Shown here: piece by piece, positions 18,116 to 29,406 of the stretch | Numbering within the stretch: position 1 is the stretch's first letter | Layout: each line of letters starts with the position of its first letter | DNA from: Streptomyces sp. cg36 | Lineage (GTDB): Bacteria; Actinomycetota; Actinomycetes; Streptomycetales; Streptomycetaceae | Assembly: GCF_041080675.1 (NCBI RefSeq) | Contig: NZ_CP163520.1 | Span: 5,270,001-5,334,000, forward strand | Length of the DNA: 64,000 bases | Direction of reading: 5' to 3' | Program-made: the position numbers and the translations under genes | The notes under the pieces: generated by a model | The model's database searches: none | What the model was told of the DNA's origin: nothing | Seen by the model: only the letters and a program-made list of their open reading frames with translations

Positions 18116-19150
18116 ATGGGGAGCAACAACATGTCGTTCATCGGCCGTGACATGGCTGTCGACCTCGGGACCGCCAACACGCTGGTGTACGTCAGAGGTC
18201 GCGGAATCGTCCTGAACGAGCCGTCCGTCGTCGCCATCAACACCAACACCGGCGGCATCCTGGCGGTCGGTGCCGAGGCGAAGAAGATGATCGGCCGTAC
18301 GCCGGGCAACATCGTGGCCGTACGACCGCTGAAGGACGGCGTCATCGCCGACTTCGAGATCACGGAGCGGATGCTCCGCTACTTCATCCTGAAGATCCAC
18401 AAGCGGCGTTACCTGGCCCGCCCGCGCGTCGTCGTCTGCGTGCCCTCCGGCATCACCGGGGTCGAGCGCCGCGCCGTCATCGAGGCGTCCACCCAGGCCG
18501 GCGCCCGCCAGGTGCACATCATCGAGGAGCCCATGGCCGCGGCCATCGGCTCGGGCCTGCCCGTCCACGAGGCGACCGGCAACATGGTCGTCGACATCGG
18601 CGGCGGCACCACCGAGGTCGCGGTGATCTCGCTCGGCGGAATCGTCACGGCGCAGTCCATCCGGGTGGCCGGCGACGAGCTGGACAACGCGATCATCCAG
18701 CACATCAAGAAGGAGTACAGCCTCCTCCTCGGTGAGCGCACCGCCGAGCAGATCAAGATCACCATCGGCTCGGCCTACGACCTCGACAAGGACGAGCACA
18801 CCGAGATCCGTGGCCGCGACCTGGTCTCCGGGCTGCCCAAGACCGTGGTCATCTCGGCCGCCGAGGTCCGCAAGGCCATCGAGGAGCCGGTCAACGCGAT
18901 CGTCGACGCCGTGAAGACGACGCTCGACAAGTGCCCGCCGGAGCTCTCCGGCGACATCATGGACCGCGGCATCGTCCTCACCGGCGGCGGCGCCCTGCTG
19001 CGCGGCCTGGACGAGCGGCTGCGCCGCGAGACCGGCATGCCGATCCACATCGCCGAGGACCCGCTGGATTCGGTCGCGCTGGGATCCGGCAAGTGCGTGG
19101 AGGAGTTCGAGGCCCTGCAGCAGGTCCTCGACGCCCAGCCGCGCCGCTGA
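18116..19150 (+). CDS. mreB: Rod-shape / spore-wall actin MreB
   Basis: This 344-residue bacterial actin begins with an amphipathic membrane-binding lead (MSFIGRDM) and the phosphate-1 motif [15 protein letters not shown]. Phosphate-2 [15 protein letters not shown] is near 155-169 and the adenosine motif [13 protein letters not shown] near 286-298. MreB filaments position PBP2-RodA synthesis. In Streptomyces the role is mainly in aerial hyphae and spores. ATG 18116 and ATG 18131 are both possible. I keep the longer form because an AAGG stretch precedes it. It leads the mreBCD-pbp2-rodA cluster, with a 138-bp gap to mreC. Confidence 0.97.
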   Translation: MGSNNMSFIGRDMAVDLGTANTLVYVRGRGIVLNEPSVVAINTNTGGILAVGAEAKKMIGRTPGNIVAVRPLKDGVIADFEITERMLRYFILKIHKRRYLARPRVVVCVPSGITGVERRAVIEASTQAGARQVHIIEEPMAAAIGSGLPVHEATGNMVVDIGGGTTEVAVISLGGIVTAQSIRVAGDELDNAIIQHIKKEYSLLLGERTAEQIKITIGSAYDLDKDEHTEIRGRDLVSGLPKTVVISAAEVRKAIEEPVNAIVDAVKTTLDKCPPELSGDIMDRGIVLTGGGALLRGLDERLRRETGMPIHIAEDPLDSVALGSGKCVEEFEALQQVLDAQPRR

Positions 19151-19288
19151 CCTCCGGCCGGGCCCAGGTCCCCCCAGGTCACCGAGTGGCCCGGGGGGAC
19201 CGCCCGTACGGGCCACTGCCAACCCGTACGGCGGATCGTTGATATACAGATCGAACAGATTCCGACGAGGAAGGCACGGCCGCCGCAC

Positions 19289-20380
19289 GTGAGGGACACA
19301 CGAGAGAGCCGGCTGCTCCTGGTGCTGCTGATCGCCGTAGCGTTCGCGCTGATCACGGTCGACATCCGGGGTGGGGAGAATTCGCCGGTGGACGGGGCCC
19401 GGCAGGCCGCCGCCACGGTGTTCGGACCGGTCGAGAACGGCATGGCGGCAGCCGTCGACCCGGTGGGCAACGCCATCGGGGCGGTGCGGGACTCGGGGGA
19501 GCGGCACAACAAGATCTCCGAGCTCCAGCGCGAGAACGAGGCGCTGAAGCAGAAGCTCGGCAGCGACGCCCGCAACCGCTCGCGCCTGAACCAGCTCGAC
19601 TCGATGCTCAAGACGGCGGGCGAGGGCCAGTACGGCATCAAGGCCGCGCAGGTCATCGGGATAGGAGCGGCCCAGGGCTTCTCCTGGACCGTCACCATCG
19701 ACGCCGGCTCGCGCGACGGCATCAAGCGCGACATGACCGTACTGAACGGGGAGGGCCTGGTCGGCCGGGTCACCACCGTCGGCCCCTCCACCGCCACCGT
19801 GCTGCTCGCCAACGACCCCGACTTCACCGTCGGCACCCGGATGGAGAACAGCGACGAGCTGGGCTTCGCCACCGGCCAGGGCGACCGGCCGCTGTCGGTG
19901 CAGCTGCTCAACGGCAAGGCCAAGGTCAAGGCGGGCGACCGGCTGGTGACCTTCGGCTCGCAGGCCGACAAGCCGTTCGTGCCGGGCGTCCCGGTCGGCG
20001 AGGTCGTCAAGGTCGACCCCTCGGGCGGCGACCTGACCCGGACCATCTACGTACGCCCGTACGTCGGGTTCACCAAGCTCGACATCGTCGGCGTAGTCGT
20101 CCAGGCCCCGCGCACCGACCCGCGCGACCAGGTGCTGCCCGCCAAGCCGAAGCCCACCCCGACGCCCACGGTGACCGTGACGGTCACCCCGCCGCCGGCC
20201 GGGAACGCGGTCGCCCCCAACCAGGCCGACCCCAACGTCCCCATCCAGGGCGGCGACCCCAACGGCAACCCGGACCCCAACGCGAACGCCAACCCCCCGG
20301 CGGACCCCAACCGCAAGCCCGGTGCCGTGCCCAACGCCGATCCCAACGCGAACAACGCCGCCGCCGACGGCGACCAGTAG
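19289..20380 (+). CDS. mreC: Rod-shape-determining protein MreC
   Basis: The 363-residue protein has a short cytoplasmic start, one membrane helix (about 7-27), and a coiled coil (about 70-97, KISELQRENEALKQKLGSD). The paired beta domains follow, which bind PBP2 and neighbouring MreC molecules (about 110-270). The C-terminus from about 280 is a Pro/Asn/Asp-rich low-complexity tail (repeats like DPNANANPPADPN), found in Streptomyces MreC. In S. coelicolor MreC has been reported as a Ser/Thr kinase target. I cannot identify sites here. The GTG start has GAGGAAGG about 15 nt upstream. mreD follows after 12 bp. Confidence 0.94.
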   Translation: MRDTRESRLLLVLLIAVAFALITVDIRGGENSPVDGARQAAATVFGPVENGMAAAVDPVGNAIGAVRDSGERHNKISELQRENEALKQKLGSDARNRSRLNQLDSMLKTAGEGQYGIKAAQVIGIGAAQGFSWTVTIDAGSRDGIKRDMTVLNGEGLVGRVTTVGPSTATVLLANDPDFTVGTRMENSDELGFATGQGDRPLSVQLLNGKAKVKAGDRLVTFGSQADKPFVPGVPVGEVVKVDPSGGDLTRTIYVRPYVGFTKLDIVGVVVQAPRTDPRDQVLPAKPKPTPTPTVTVTVTPPPAGNAVAPNQADPNVPIQGGDPNGNPDPNANANPPADPNRKPGAVPNADPNANNAAADGDQ

Positions 20381-20392
20381 GAGCTGATCCAG

Positions 20393-21073
20393 ATGCGTAT
20401 CAACAGGGTCATCCTCTCCGTCGCGCTGGTCGTCGTCGCGCTCGTCGTCCAGGTCAGCGTGCTCGCCCGGCTCCAGCTGCCGGGCGCCGTCCCGGACCTG
20501 GTGCTGCTCACCGTCCTCGGGCTCGCCCTCGTCTACGGCCACCTCGGCGGCGCCTTCGTCGGCTTCGGCGCGGGCCTGCTCTCCGACCTCGCCCCGCCCG
20601 CCGACCACGCCGCCGGGCGGTACGCCCTGGTGCTCTGCCTGGTCGGCTACGCGGCCGGGCTCGCCAAGCCCGACCACGGCCGGCTGCGCTCGGCGACCGG
20701 CCCCATGGTCGTGGTGGTCTGCGCGGCCATCGGCTCCACCCTGCTCTACGCGGGCGTGGGCGCCCTCGTCGGCGACACCGCCGCCCGCCATGTGGGCCTG
20801 TCCAACCTGCTGTTCACGGCCGCCGTCTACGACCTGCTGCTCGCGCCGTTCACCGTGCCGCTGATCATGGCGATCGCCAGACGCGCCGAGAACGACCCGC
20901 TCGCCGACACGTCGTCGGGCACCGGCGCCCGCAAGGGCGGCGGCATCGCGGCCGGCTGGCTCTCCGGCGGCACCGGGCTGAGCATCGGCAACCAGCGCGG
21001 CGGCCTGCGCGTGAAGGCCGCCCGCAACCGCGCGGCCCGGGCCGGCCGCATCAAGGGCGTCAAGCGACTGTGA
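20393..21073 (+). CDS. mreD: Rod-shape-determining protein MreD
   Basis: This 226-residue polytopic protein has about five membrane helices in residues 1-165, including VILSVALVVVALVVQVSVLA and a LLTVLGLALVYGHLGGAFVG segment typical of MreD. A basic cytoplasmic C-terminal extension of about 60 residues, rich in Gly/Arg/Ala, is longer than in most MreD proteins. It links MreC and the PBP2-RodA pair to the membrane. ATG 20393 follows AGGAGCTG. pbp2 begins 16 bp later, so translation is probably coupled. Confidence 0.92.
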   Translation: MRINRVILSVALVVVALVVQVSVLARLQLPGAVPDLVLLTVLGLALVYGHLGGAFVGFGAGLLSDLAPPADHAAGRYALVLCLVGYAAGLAKPDHGRLRSATGPMVVVVCAAIGSTLLYAGVGALVGDTAARHVGLSNLLFTAAVYDLLLAPFTVPLIMAIARRAENDPLADTSSGTGARKGGGIAAGWLSGGTGLSIGNQRGGLRVKAARNRAARAGRIKGVKRL

Positions 21074-21089
21074 ACGAGGGGGCCACGGC

Positions 21090-23288
21090 GTGAGCAACAT
21101 CCCCGAGACGGGACGCACCCCCCGGGTGCAGATCCGGCTCGTCATCATCCAGGTCCTCGTCTTCTCCCTGCTCCTCACCCTCGGCGGACGCCTCTGGTAC
21201 CTCCAGATCCGCAACGGGCAGGAGTACGAGGACGAGGCCAAGAACAACCATGTGCAGCAGGTCGTCCAGCCCGCCGTGCGCGGCGACATCCTGGACGCGC
21301 GCGGGGTGCCGCTGGCGGACAACGAGACCCGGCTGGTGGTCTCCGCCTCCCGTACCGACCTGACGAAGATGCCCGACAAGGGCAAGGCGGTGCTGACCCG
21401 GCTGGCGGGCGTGCTCGGCATGAAGCCGCAGGACGTCATGGACAAGGTCCGGCTCTGCGACGCCAAGACCCCCAAGCCCTGCTGGAACGGCTCGCCGTAC
21501 CAGCCGATCCCGGTCACCGACAAGGCCACCACCCAGCAGGCCCTGCAGATCCGCGAGCGCTCCGAGGACTTCCCCGGCATCTCCGCCGACCCCACCGCGG
21601 TGCGCCGCTACACCTCGCCCGGCAAGGCCAACACCGCCCAGGTGCTCGGCTACCTCTCGCCCGTCACCGACGACGAGATCACCCAGGCGAAGAACAGCGA
21701 CTCGCCGTACCTGCGCTCGGACATGGTGGGCCGCTCGGGCCTGGAGCGCACCTACGACAAGCAGCTGCGCGGCAAGGCGGGCGTGACCCGCTACGAGGTC
21801 GACAACCTCGGCCGGGTCATCGGGCAGGCGCAGAGCGACAAGGCCGAGCCCGGCTCCAACATCGTCACGTCGATAGACGCACGCGTCCAGGCCGTCGCCG
21901 AGTACGAGCTCAACCACGCGATGGAAGAGGCCCGCAAGGAGTTCGACAAGAACACCAACGAGAACTACAAGGCCGACGCGGGCGCCGTCGTGGTGATGGA
22001 GGCCAAGACCGGCCGGGTCGTCGCCATGGCGTCGCTGCCCAACTACGACCCCAACGCCTGGGTCGGGGGCATCTCCGCCAAGGACTACCAGGCCCTCACC
22101 GGCAAGGAGTCCAACTACCCGCTGCTGAACCGCGCCATCCAGGGCCAGGCCGCCCCCGGCTCCATCTTCAAGGTGGTCTCCTCGGCGGCGGCGGTCCGCG
22201 CCGGATACGCCTTCAACGGCAGCTACCCCTGCCCCAGTTCGTACTCGGTCGGCGGCCAGGTCTTCAAGAACTTCGAGTCCCAGGGCCACGGCAACATCAC
22301 CATCGGCCAGGCCCTGGAGGTCTCCTGCGACACGGTCTACTACGGCCTGGCGCACGACCAGTGGCTCAAGGACGGCGGCATGAAGCCGAAGAAGGACGCC
22401 TCCGACTGGTTCTACCGGACCGCCCACGACTTCGGCCTCGGCTCCAGGACCGGCATCGACCTGCCCAGCGAGGTCCCCGGCCGGGTCCCCGACCGCCAGT
22501 GGAAGCAGCGGTTCTGGGAGGCCAACAAGGACGCCTGGTGCAAGCACGGCAAGAAGGACGGCGACTACGTCGAGAAGATCGAGTACGAGAACTGCCTCGA
22601 AGGCAATCTCATGCGCGCCGGTGACTCGGTCAACTACTCCATCGGCCAGGGCGACACCCTCGTCACCCCCATCCAGATGGCGACGATCTACTCGGCGATC
22701 TCCAACGGCGGCACCCTCTACGACCCCACCGTCGGCAAGGCCGTGATCAGCGCCGACGGCAAGTCGGTCAAGGAGATCAAGCCCAAGGCGCACGGCAAGC
22801 TGCCGATGTCGCGGGCGACCCGCGACGACATAGACGAAGCCCTCGCGGGAGTCGCCACCCGCGGCACCGCCGCCTGGCGGTTCGGCGGCTGGCCGCAGAA
22901 GCAGATCCCGATGCACGCCAAGACCGGCACGGCCGAGGTCTACGGCAAGCAGACGACCTCGTGGTTCGCCACGTACACCAAGGACTACTCGATCGTCATG
23001 ACGATCTCCCAGGGTGGTACGGGCTCGGGCGCGTCCGGCCCCGCCGTGCGCAACATCTACGACGCGCTCTACGGCCTCGACGACGCCGGCACCCAGGACC
23101 TCAAGCGCGCCCTGCTGCCCCAGCCGCAGCAGTCCCTGCCCAAGATCCAGCCCGACGGCTCCATCGACGCCCCGAAGATCGAGCCGTACGACCCGGACTC
23201 GCAGAAGGTCCCGGACAAGACCGCGGGCCAGCAGCTGGCCGCGGCCAACACCGACAACCGGGGCGGCGGACGGGGGCGCAGGGACTGA
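21090..23288 (+). CDS. pbp2: Penicillin-binding protein 2, class B transpeptidase
   Basis: The 732-residue single-pass enzyme crosslinks peptidoglycan. The membrane helix is at about 15-35, followed by the class B pedestal domain (with RGDILDARGVPLADN) and the transpeptidase domain. The catalytic motifs are Ser358-Ile-Phe-Lys (APGSIFK), SCD near 412 as the SxN-equivalent, and KTGTAE near 611-616. The C-terminal tail is Gln/Asp/Lys-rich. Its stop overlaps the rodA start (TGATG), the usual arrangement for SEDS polymerase partners. In S. coelicolor PBP2 acts with MreB and RodA in the spore wall. Confidence 0.95.
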   Translation: MSNIPETGRTPRVQIRLVIIQVLVFSLLLTLGGRLWYLQIRNGQEYEDEAKNNHVQQVVQPAVRGDILDARGVPLADNETRLVVSASRTDLTKMPDKGKAVLTRLAGVLGMKPQDVMDKVRLCDAKTPKPCWNGSPYQPIPVTDKATTQQALQIRERSEDFPGISADPTAVRRYTSPGKANTAQVLGYLSPVTDDEITQAKNSDSPYLRSDMVGRSGLERTYDKQLRGKAGVTRYEVDNLGRVIGQAQSDKAEPGSNIVTSIDARVQAVAEYELNHAMEEARKEFDKNTNENYKADAGAVVVMEAKTGRVVAMASLPNYDPNAWVGGISAKDYQALTGKESNYPLLNRAIQGQAAPGSIFKVVSSAAAVRAGYAFNGSYPCPSSYSVGGQVFKNFESQGHGNITIGQALEVSCDTVYYGLAHDQWLKDGGMKPKKDASDWFYRTAHDFGLGSRTGIDLPSEVPGRVPDRQWKQRFWEANKDAWCKHGKKDGDYVEKIEYENCLEGNLMRAGDSVNYSIGQGDTLVTPIQMATIYSAISNGGTLYDPTVGKAVISADGKSVKEIKPKAHGKLPMSRATRDDIDEALAGVATRGTAAWRFGGWPQKQIPMHAKTGTAEVYGKQTTSWFATYTKDYSIVMTISQGGTGSGASGPAVRNIYDALYGLDDAGTQDLKRALLPQPQQSLPKIQPDGSIDAPKIEPYDPDSQKVPDKTAGQQLAAANTDNRGGGRGRRD

Positions 23289-24478
23289 TGGCCGGCTTCT
23301 CCGTCCAGCGCTACGCACCCGAGCGCTCCACCTTCGCCAAGCTGACCGCCCGCGACTCGGTGGTGCGCCGGCTCGACTGGTGGCTGCTGCTCGCCGCGCT
23401 CGCGCTGTCGTTCATCGGCTCGCTGCTGGTGTGGTCCGCCACCCGCAACCGCACCCAGCTCAACCAGGGCGACCCGTACTACTTCCTGATGCGGCACGCC
23501 ATGAACACCGGCATCGGCTTCGGTCTGATGGTCGGCACGATCTGGCTGGGCCACCGCACCCTGCGCGGCGCGGTGCCGGTGCTCTACGGGCTGTCGGTGG
23601 TGCTGATCCTGGCGGTCCTCACCCCGCTGGGCGCGACCGTCAACGGCGCCCACGCCTGGATCATCATCGGCGGCGGCTTCTCGCTCCAGCCGTCCGAGTT
23701 CACCAAGATCACGATCATTCTGGGGATGGCGATGATACTGGCGTCGCGGGTCGACGCCGGGGACACGCCCCACCCCGACCACCGCACGGTGCTCAAGTCC
23801 CTGGGCCTGGCCGCGCTGCCCATCCTGATCATCATGATGATGCCGGACCTCGGCTCGGTCATGGTCATCGTGATCATAATTCTGGGCGTGCTGCTCGCCT
23901 CCGGGGCCTCCAACCGGTGGGTGCTCGGCCTGATAGGGGCGGGAGTGGCGGGCGCGGTCGCGGTGGCCGTGCTCGGGCTGCTCGACGAGTACCAGATCAA
24001 CCGCTTCGCCGCCTTCGCCAACCCCAACCTGGACCCGGCGGGCGTCGGCTACAACACCAACCAGGCCCGGATCGCCATCGGCTCCGGCGGACTCACCGGC
24101 ACCGGACTGTTCAAGGGCAGCCAGACCACCGGCCAGTTCGTCCCCGAACAGCAGACGGACTTCGTCTTCACGGTGGCGGGCGAGGAGCTCGGCTTCGTCG
24201 GCGCGGGCCTCATCCTCGTCCTGCTCGGCGTGGTCCTGTGGCGCGCCTGCCGCATCGCCCGCGAGACCACCGAGCTGTACGGGACGGTGGTGGCGGCCGG
24301 GATCATCGCCTGGTTCGCCTTCCAGTCCTTCGAGAACATCGGGATGACCCTCGGCATCATGCCGGTGGCGGGCCTGCCGCTGCCGTTCGTGTCCTACGGA
24401 GGATCATCGATGTTCGCCGTCTGGGTGGCGATCGGACTGCTCCAGTCGATCAGGGTGCAGCGGCCGATAACGGCCTGA
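23288..24478 (+). CDS. rodA: RodA/FtsW/SpoVE-family peptidoglycan glycosyltransferase
   Basis: The 396-residue protein has about ten membrane helices and SEDS signatures. These include GATVNGAHAWIIIGGGFSLQ, QPSEFTKI, the extracellular loop YNTNQARIAIGSGGLTGTG, VPEQQTDFVFTVAGEELGF, and the late GMTLGIMPVAGLPLPFVSYG. SEDS proteins polymerise lipid II into glycan strands with their class B PBP, here the adjacent PBP2. The start ATG 23288 overlaps the pbp2 stop. The short cytoplasmic lead (MAGFSVQRYAPERSTFAKL) is typical of Streptomyces. The cluster ends at a 14-bp hairpin. Confidence 0.96.
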   Translation: MAGFSVQRYAPERSTFAKLTARDSVVRRLDWWLLLAALALSFIGSLLVWSATRNRTQLNQGDPYYFLMRHAMNTGIGFGLMVGTIWLGHRTLRGAVPVLYGLSVVLILAVLTPLGATVNGAHAWIIIGGGFSLQPSEFTKITIILGMAMILASRVDAGDTPHPDHRTVLKSLGLAALPILIIMMMPDLGSVMVIVIIILGVLLASGASNRWVLGLIGAGVAGAVAVAVLGLLDEYQINRFAAFANPNLDPAGVGYNTNQARIAIGSGGLTGTGLFKGSQTTGQFVPEQQTDFVFTVAGEELGFVGAGLILVLLGVVLWRACRIARETTELYGTVVAAGIIAWFAFQSFENIGMTLGIMPVAGLPLPFVSYGGSSMFAVWVAIGLLQSIRVQRPITA

Positions 24479-24489
24479 GCACCGCGGGG

Positions 24490-24522
24490 GCGCCGGACCG
24501 GCCGAGATGGCCGGTCCGGCGC
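24490..24522 (+). terminator. Terminator of the mre-pbp2-rodA cluster
   Basis: GCGCCGGACCGGCC (24490-24503) pairs perfectly with 24509-24522, with a GAGAT loop. The distance from the rodA stop is 11 bp. Confidence 0.85.
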
Positions 24523-24547
24523 TCTGTCGAGGACCCGCGATCGCGTC

Positions 24548-24553
24548 TAGATT
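24548..24553 (+). promoter_or_regulatory. -10 hexamer of a probable leaderless promoter (CYTH/CHAD gene)
   Basis: TAGATT lies 6 nt before ATG 24560, with no ribosome-binding sequence. Confidence 0.5.
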
Positions 24554-24559
24554 CGGTTC

Positions 24560-26104
24560 ATGGCGGAGACGAAGCGCGAGATCGAGCGGAAGTACGAAGC
24601 CACCGGAGACGACGTCCGCCTCCCCGACCTCACCCGGGTCACGGGCGTGGCGAGCCTCGTCGACAAGGGCGTGGCCGAACTGGACGCGGTCTACTACGAC
24701 ACCCGGGACCTGCGGCTCGCCGCGGACTCCCTCACCCTGCGCAGGCGCACCGGCGGCGACGACGCGGGCTGGCACCTGAAGTTCCCGGTCGCCACCGGCA
24801 TCCGCGACGAGATCCGCGCCCCGCTCTCCCCGGACGTGCCCCGGGCCCTCGCGGCCCTGCTGCGCTCGCGCGTCCGCGACGGCCGGCTCGACCCCGTCGT
24901 CCGGCTCCTCTCCTCCCGCCACGTGACCCATCTGCTCGACGCGGACGGCGCCCTGCTCGCCGAGGTGAGCGTCGACGCGGTACGGGCCGTCCGGCTCGGC
25001 CCCGGCCCCGCGGGCGCCACCGCCACCTGGACCGAGGTCGAGGTGGAGCTCGCCGACGACGGGGACCCCGCCCTCCTGGACCGCGTCGGCAAGCGCCTGC
25101 GCAAGGCGGGCCTGCGCCCCTCGGCGAGCGCGTCGAAACTGGCCCGCGCCCTGGCCGGGACCGCCCCCGACGTGCCCGGCCTGCCCGGACCCGCCGCCTC
25201 CGTACGGGACGGGGACGAGGACAGCGCGGGCGGCCACGTGCTGGGCTATCTGCGCGCCCAGCGCGACGCCCTCGTCGACCACGACCCGGCCGTCCGGCGC
25301 GACCTGCCCGACTCCGTCCACCAGATGCGCGTCGCCACCCGCCGGCTGCGCAGCGCCTTCAAGTCGTACGCCAAGGTCCTCGACCGGAGCGTCACCGACC
25401 CGGTCGGCGAGGAGCTGAAGTGGCTCGCGGGCGAACTCGGCGTCGACCGCGACCAGGAAGTGCTCACCGAACGCCTCCAGGGCCACCTCGCCGCCCTGCC
25501 CAGGACCCTCGTCCTCGGACCGGTCCGGTCCCGGCTGCGGACCTGGAGCACGGCCCGCCGCTCCGGCTCGCGCCGCAAGACCATCGCCGTCCTCGACAGC
25601 AAGCGCTACCTCGTCCTGCTCGACACCCTGGACGCGCTGCTGGCGGGCCCGCCGCTGCGCCCCGCGGCCGGGCGCCCGGCCGCCGAGGTGGTGTCCAAGG
25701 CGGTCGTCAAGGACTACGGGCGGCTGGCGGGCCGGGTGGTGGACGCCCTGGAGCTCGACCCCGGCGAGCCGCGCGACCTGGCCCTGCACGAGGCCCGCAA
25801 GGCGGCCAAGCGCGTCCGCTACTCCGCCGAGGCCGCCCGGCCGGCGCTGGGCGCCCCGGCCAGGAAGTTCGCCCAGCGGATGAAGGCCGTCCAGACGGTG
25901 CTGGGCGACCACCAGGACAGCGTGGTGGCCCGCGAGGCCCTGCGCGGCCTCGCGGTCCAGGCGCACCTCGCCGGGGAGTCCGCGTTCACCTGGGGACTCC
26001 TGTACGGACGGGAGGCCGCGGCGGCGGCCGACCGCGAGCGCGAGCTGCCGGAAGTCTGGCGCGCGGCGTCCCGCCCGGGGCTGCGCGCGCGGCTCGGGGC
26101 CTGA
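24560..26104 (+). CDS. CYTH and CHAD domain protein
   Basis: The protein has 514 residues in two domains. The CYTH triphosphate-tunnel domain (about 1-205) has the ExExK motif in REIERKYEA (residues 6-14), with paired basic strands such as LTLRRRTGG and WHLKFPVA. The CHAD domain (about 228-505) is a helical bundle with conserved histidines, for example SVHQMRVATRRLRSAFKSY, LHEARKAAKRVRYSAE and VLGDHQDS. CYTH enzymes hydrolyse triphosphates, and CHAD domains bind polyphosphate granules. The fusion therefore suggests polyphosphate or triphosphate metabolism. It lies alone between two terminated units. Confidence 0.92.
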   Translation: MAETKREIERKYEATGDDVRLPDLTRVTGVASLVDKGVAELDAVYYDTRDLRLAADSLTLRRRTGGDDAGWHLKFPVATGIRDEIRAPLSPDVPRALAALLRSRVRDGRLDPVVRLLSSRHVTHLLDADGALLAEVSVDAVRAVRLGPGPAGATATWTEVEVELADDGDPALLDRVGKRLRKAGLRPSASASKLARALAGTAPDVPGLPGPAASVRDGDEDSAGGHVLGYLRAQRDALVDHDPAVRRDLPDSVHQMRVATRRLRSAFKSYAKVLDRSVTDPVGEELKWLAGELGVDRDQEVLTERLQGHLAALPRTLVLGPVRSRLRTWSTARRSGSRRKTIAVLDSKRYLVLLDTLDALLAGPPLRPAAGRPAAEVVSKAVVKDYGRLAGRVVDALELDPGEPRDLALHEARKAAKRVRYSAEAARPALGAPARKFAQRMKAVQTVLGDHQDSVVAREALRGLAVQAHLAGESAFTWGLLYGREAAAAADRERELPEVWRAASRPGLRARLGA

Positions 26105-26191
26105 GCCGGGGGATCGCGGCGGCGGGGGGCACCTCGTGAGCGGGTTACGCTAGAGAGTCGCCCCCTTGCCAGCTCACGAAAGTTCGTCGAG

Positions 26192-28120
<1,929 letters not shown>

Positions 28121-28144
28121 CCACACGATCACCGGTTGATCACA

Positions 28145-28177
28145 GCAGGCCCCGCACCGCAACGGTGCGGGGCCTGC
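28145..28177 (+). terminator. Terminator after the radical SAM gene
   Basis: A perfect 15-bp stem (28145-28159 with 28163-28177) has a CAA loop. It separates TIGR03960 from the genes that follow. Confidence 0.85.
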
Positions 28178-28194
28178 GCCGCGTCCTTACCCGC

Positions 28195-29316
28195 ATGGAA
28201 CAGGACCACCAGCCACCGCCGAGGCAGCCCGAGGGCTGTCTGACCGTCGCGATCCGCGTCCCCGTACGGATCGTGGTGCTGGTCCTGGTGGTTCCCGTCC
28301 GGCTGCTCTGGGACGCGGTCGCCGCGGCGGGCCGGGCCGTGCACCGCGCGGTGCTGCGCCCGGCCGGACGCGCGCTGGCCTGGCTGGGGCGGACCCTGGT
28401 CGTCGTCCCGCTGGTGTGGCTCGGCCACGGCCTGGTCCGGGCCGGACGGGTGCTGGTGGGCGTGCCCCTGGCCTGGCTGTGGCGGTGGCTGGCCGTGCCG
28501 CTGTGGCGGTACGGGGTGGCCGCTCCGGCGCTCTGGGCGTACCGGTACGCGCTGGCCCCGCTGGGGCGCGCGAGCGGATGGGTGCTGGCCGCCTGCTGGT
28601 CGGGCGTGGTGTGGGCCGCCTCCGGGGTGTGGGCCGCGCTCGCCCGGCTCGGCTCCGGGTTGGGCATCGGGCTCGGCTGGGTCGGCGCCCGCGTGTGGGC
28701 CGTGCTCGGCTGGGTCGGTGCCCGCGTGTGGGCCGTGCTCGGCTGGGCCGGGCGGGGGATCGGCGTGGCCCTGTCCGCGATCGGAACCGCCCTCGTTCGA
28801 GTGGGTTTGATCTTGTTCGTGGTACCCGTCGGGTGGTTCTGGCGCCGGGTGCTGACCCCCCTCGGACACGCCGTGGCCGTCGTCGCCCACGAGACCGGCG
28901 CCGCGTTCGGGCACGCCTGGCGGATCGCCGGACACCTCTCGCGGGCCCTCGGCCGCGGCCTGAAGTGGCTCGGGTGGCAGCTGGCCGGACGGCCGGTGCG
29001 CTGGGTGTGGCGCACCCTGTGCGCGCCGGTGCTGCACTGGGCGCGGGACACCCTGTGGGCCCCGGCCGCCCGCGCCGCCGCCGTCGCGGGCCGGGCCGCC
29101 CGCGAGGCGCTGGCGGCGGCCGGACGCACCGCCCGCGAGGCCCTCGCCTCGGCCCGCGACACCGTGCGCCGGGCCCGCGCGGACGCCTGGCGGGCGCTCG
29201 CCGGCGGGCCGCCCCGGGAACCCGGGCGGCATCCGGCGCGTACTCTGGGTAGTACAACTACTGCCTCCGGAGCGGTGCCCGCCCCCGAGATCTCCCTCCA
29301 CAAGACGGAGGGATGA
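28195..29316 (+). CDS. Trp/Arg/Ala-rich repetitive membrane-associated protein, unknown
   Basis: The 373-residue protein has no family I recognise. It is built of short hydrophobic stretches (LVVVPLVWLGHGLV, PLAWLWRWLAVPLW, GLILFVVPVGWFWRRV) broken every 8-12 residues by Arg or His. It carries about two dozen Trp residues, an amphipathic-helix pattern rather than clean membrane spans. GWVGARVWAVL is tandemly duplicated near 161-182. From about 280 it becomes an Ala/Arg helix (RAAREALAAAGRTAREALA), then a Pro/Ser/Thr tail. The reading frame is clearly open and the start lies just after a terminator. It interrupts the usual TIGR03960-TIGR03936 neighbourhood. Confidence 0.65.
   Translation: MEQDHQPPPRQPEGCLTVAIRVPVRIVVLVLVVPVRLLWDAVAAAGRAVHRAVLRPAGRALAWLGRTLVVVPLVWLGHGLVRAGRVLVGVPLAWLWRWLAVPLWRYGVAAPALWAYRYALAPLGRASGWVLAACWSGVVWAASGVWAALARLGSGLGIGLGWVGARVWAVLGWVGARVWAVLGWAGRGIGVALSAIGTALVRVGLILFVVPVGWFWRRVLTPLGHAVAVVAHETGAAFGHAWRIAGHLSRALGRGLKWLGWQLAGRPVRWVWRTLCAPVLHWARDTLWAPAARAAAVAGRAAREALAAAGRTAREALASARDTVRRARADAWRALAGGPPREPGRHPARTLGSTTTASGAVPAPEISLHKTEG
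28675..28740 (+). repeat. Tandem 33-bp coding repeat
   Basis: Units 28675-28707 and 28708-28740 differ at one base and encode GWVGARVWAVL twice. They lie in the Trp/Arg-rich membrane protein gene. Confidence 0.9.
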
Positions 29317-29406
29317 GCCGGGCGGCGCGCGGGCCGCGACCGGAGGGCCCCCACAGGACAGGTGGGCGGCGCCCACCGCGCCCGCCCCGCACGAGGAGAA
29401 GAACCA

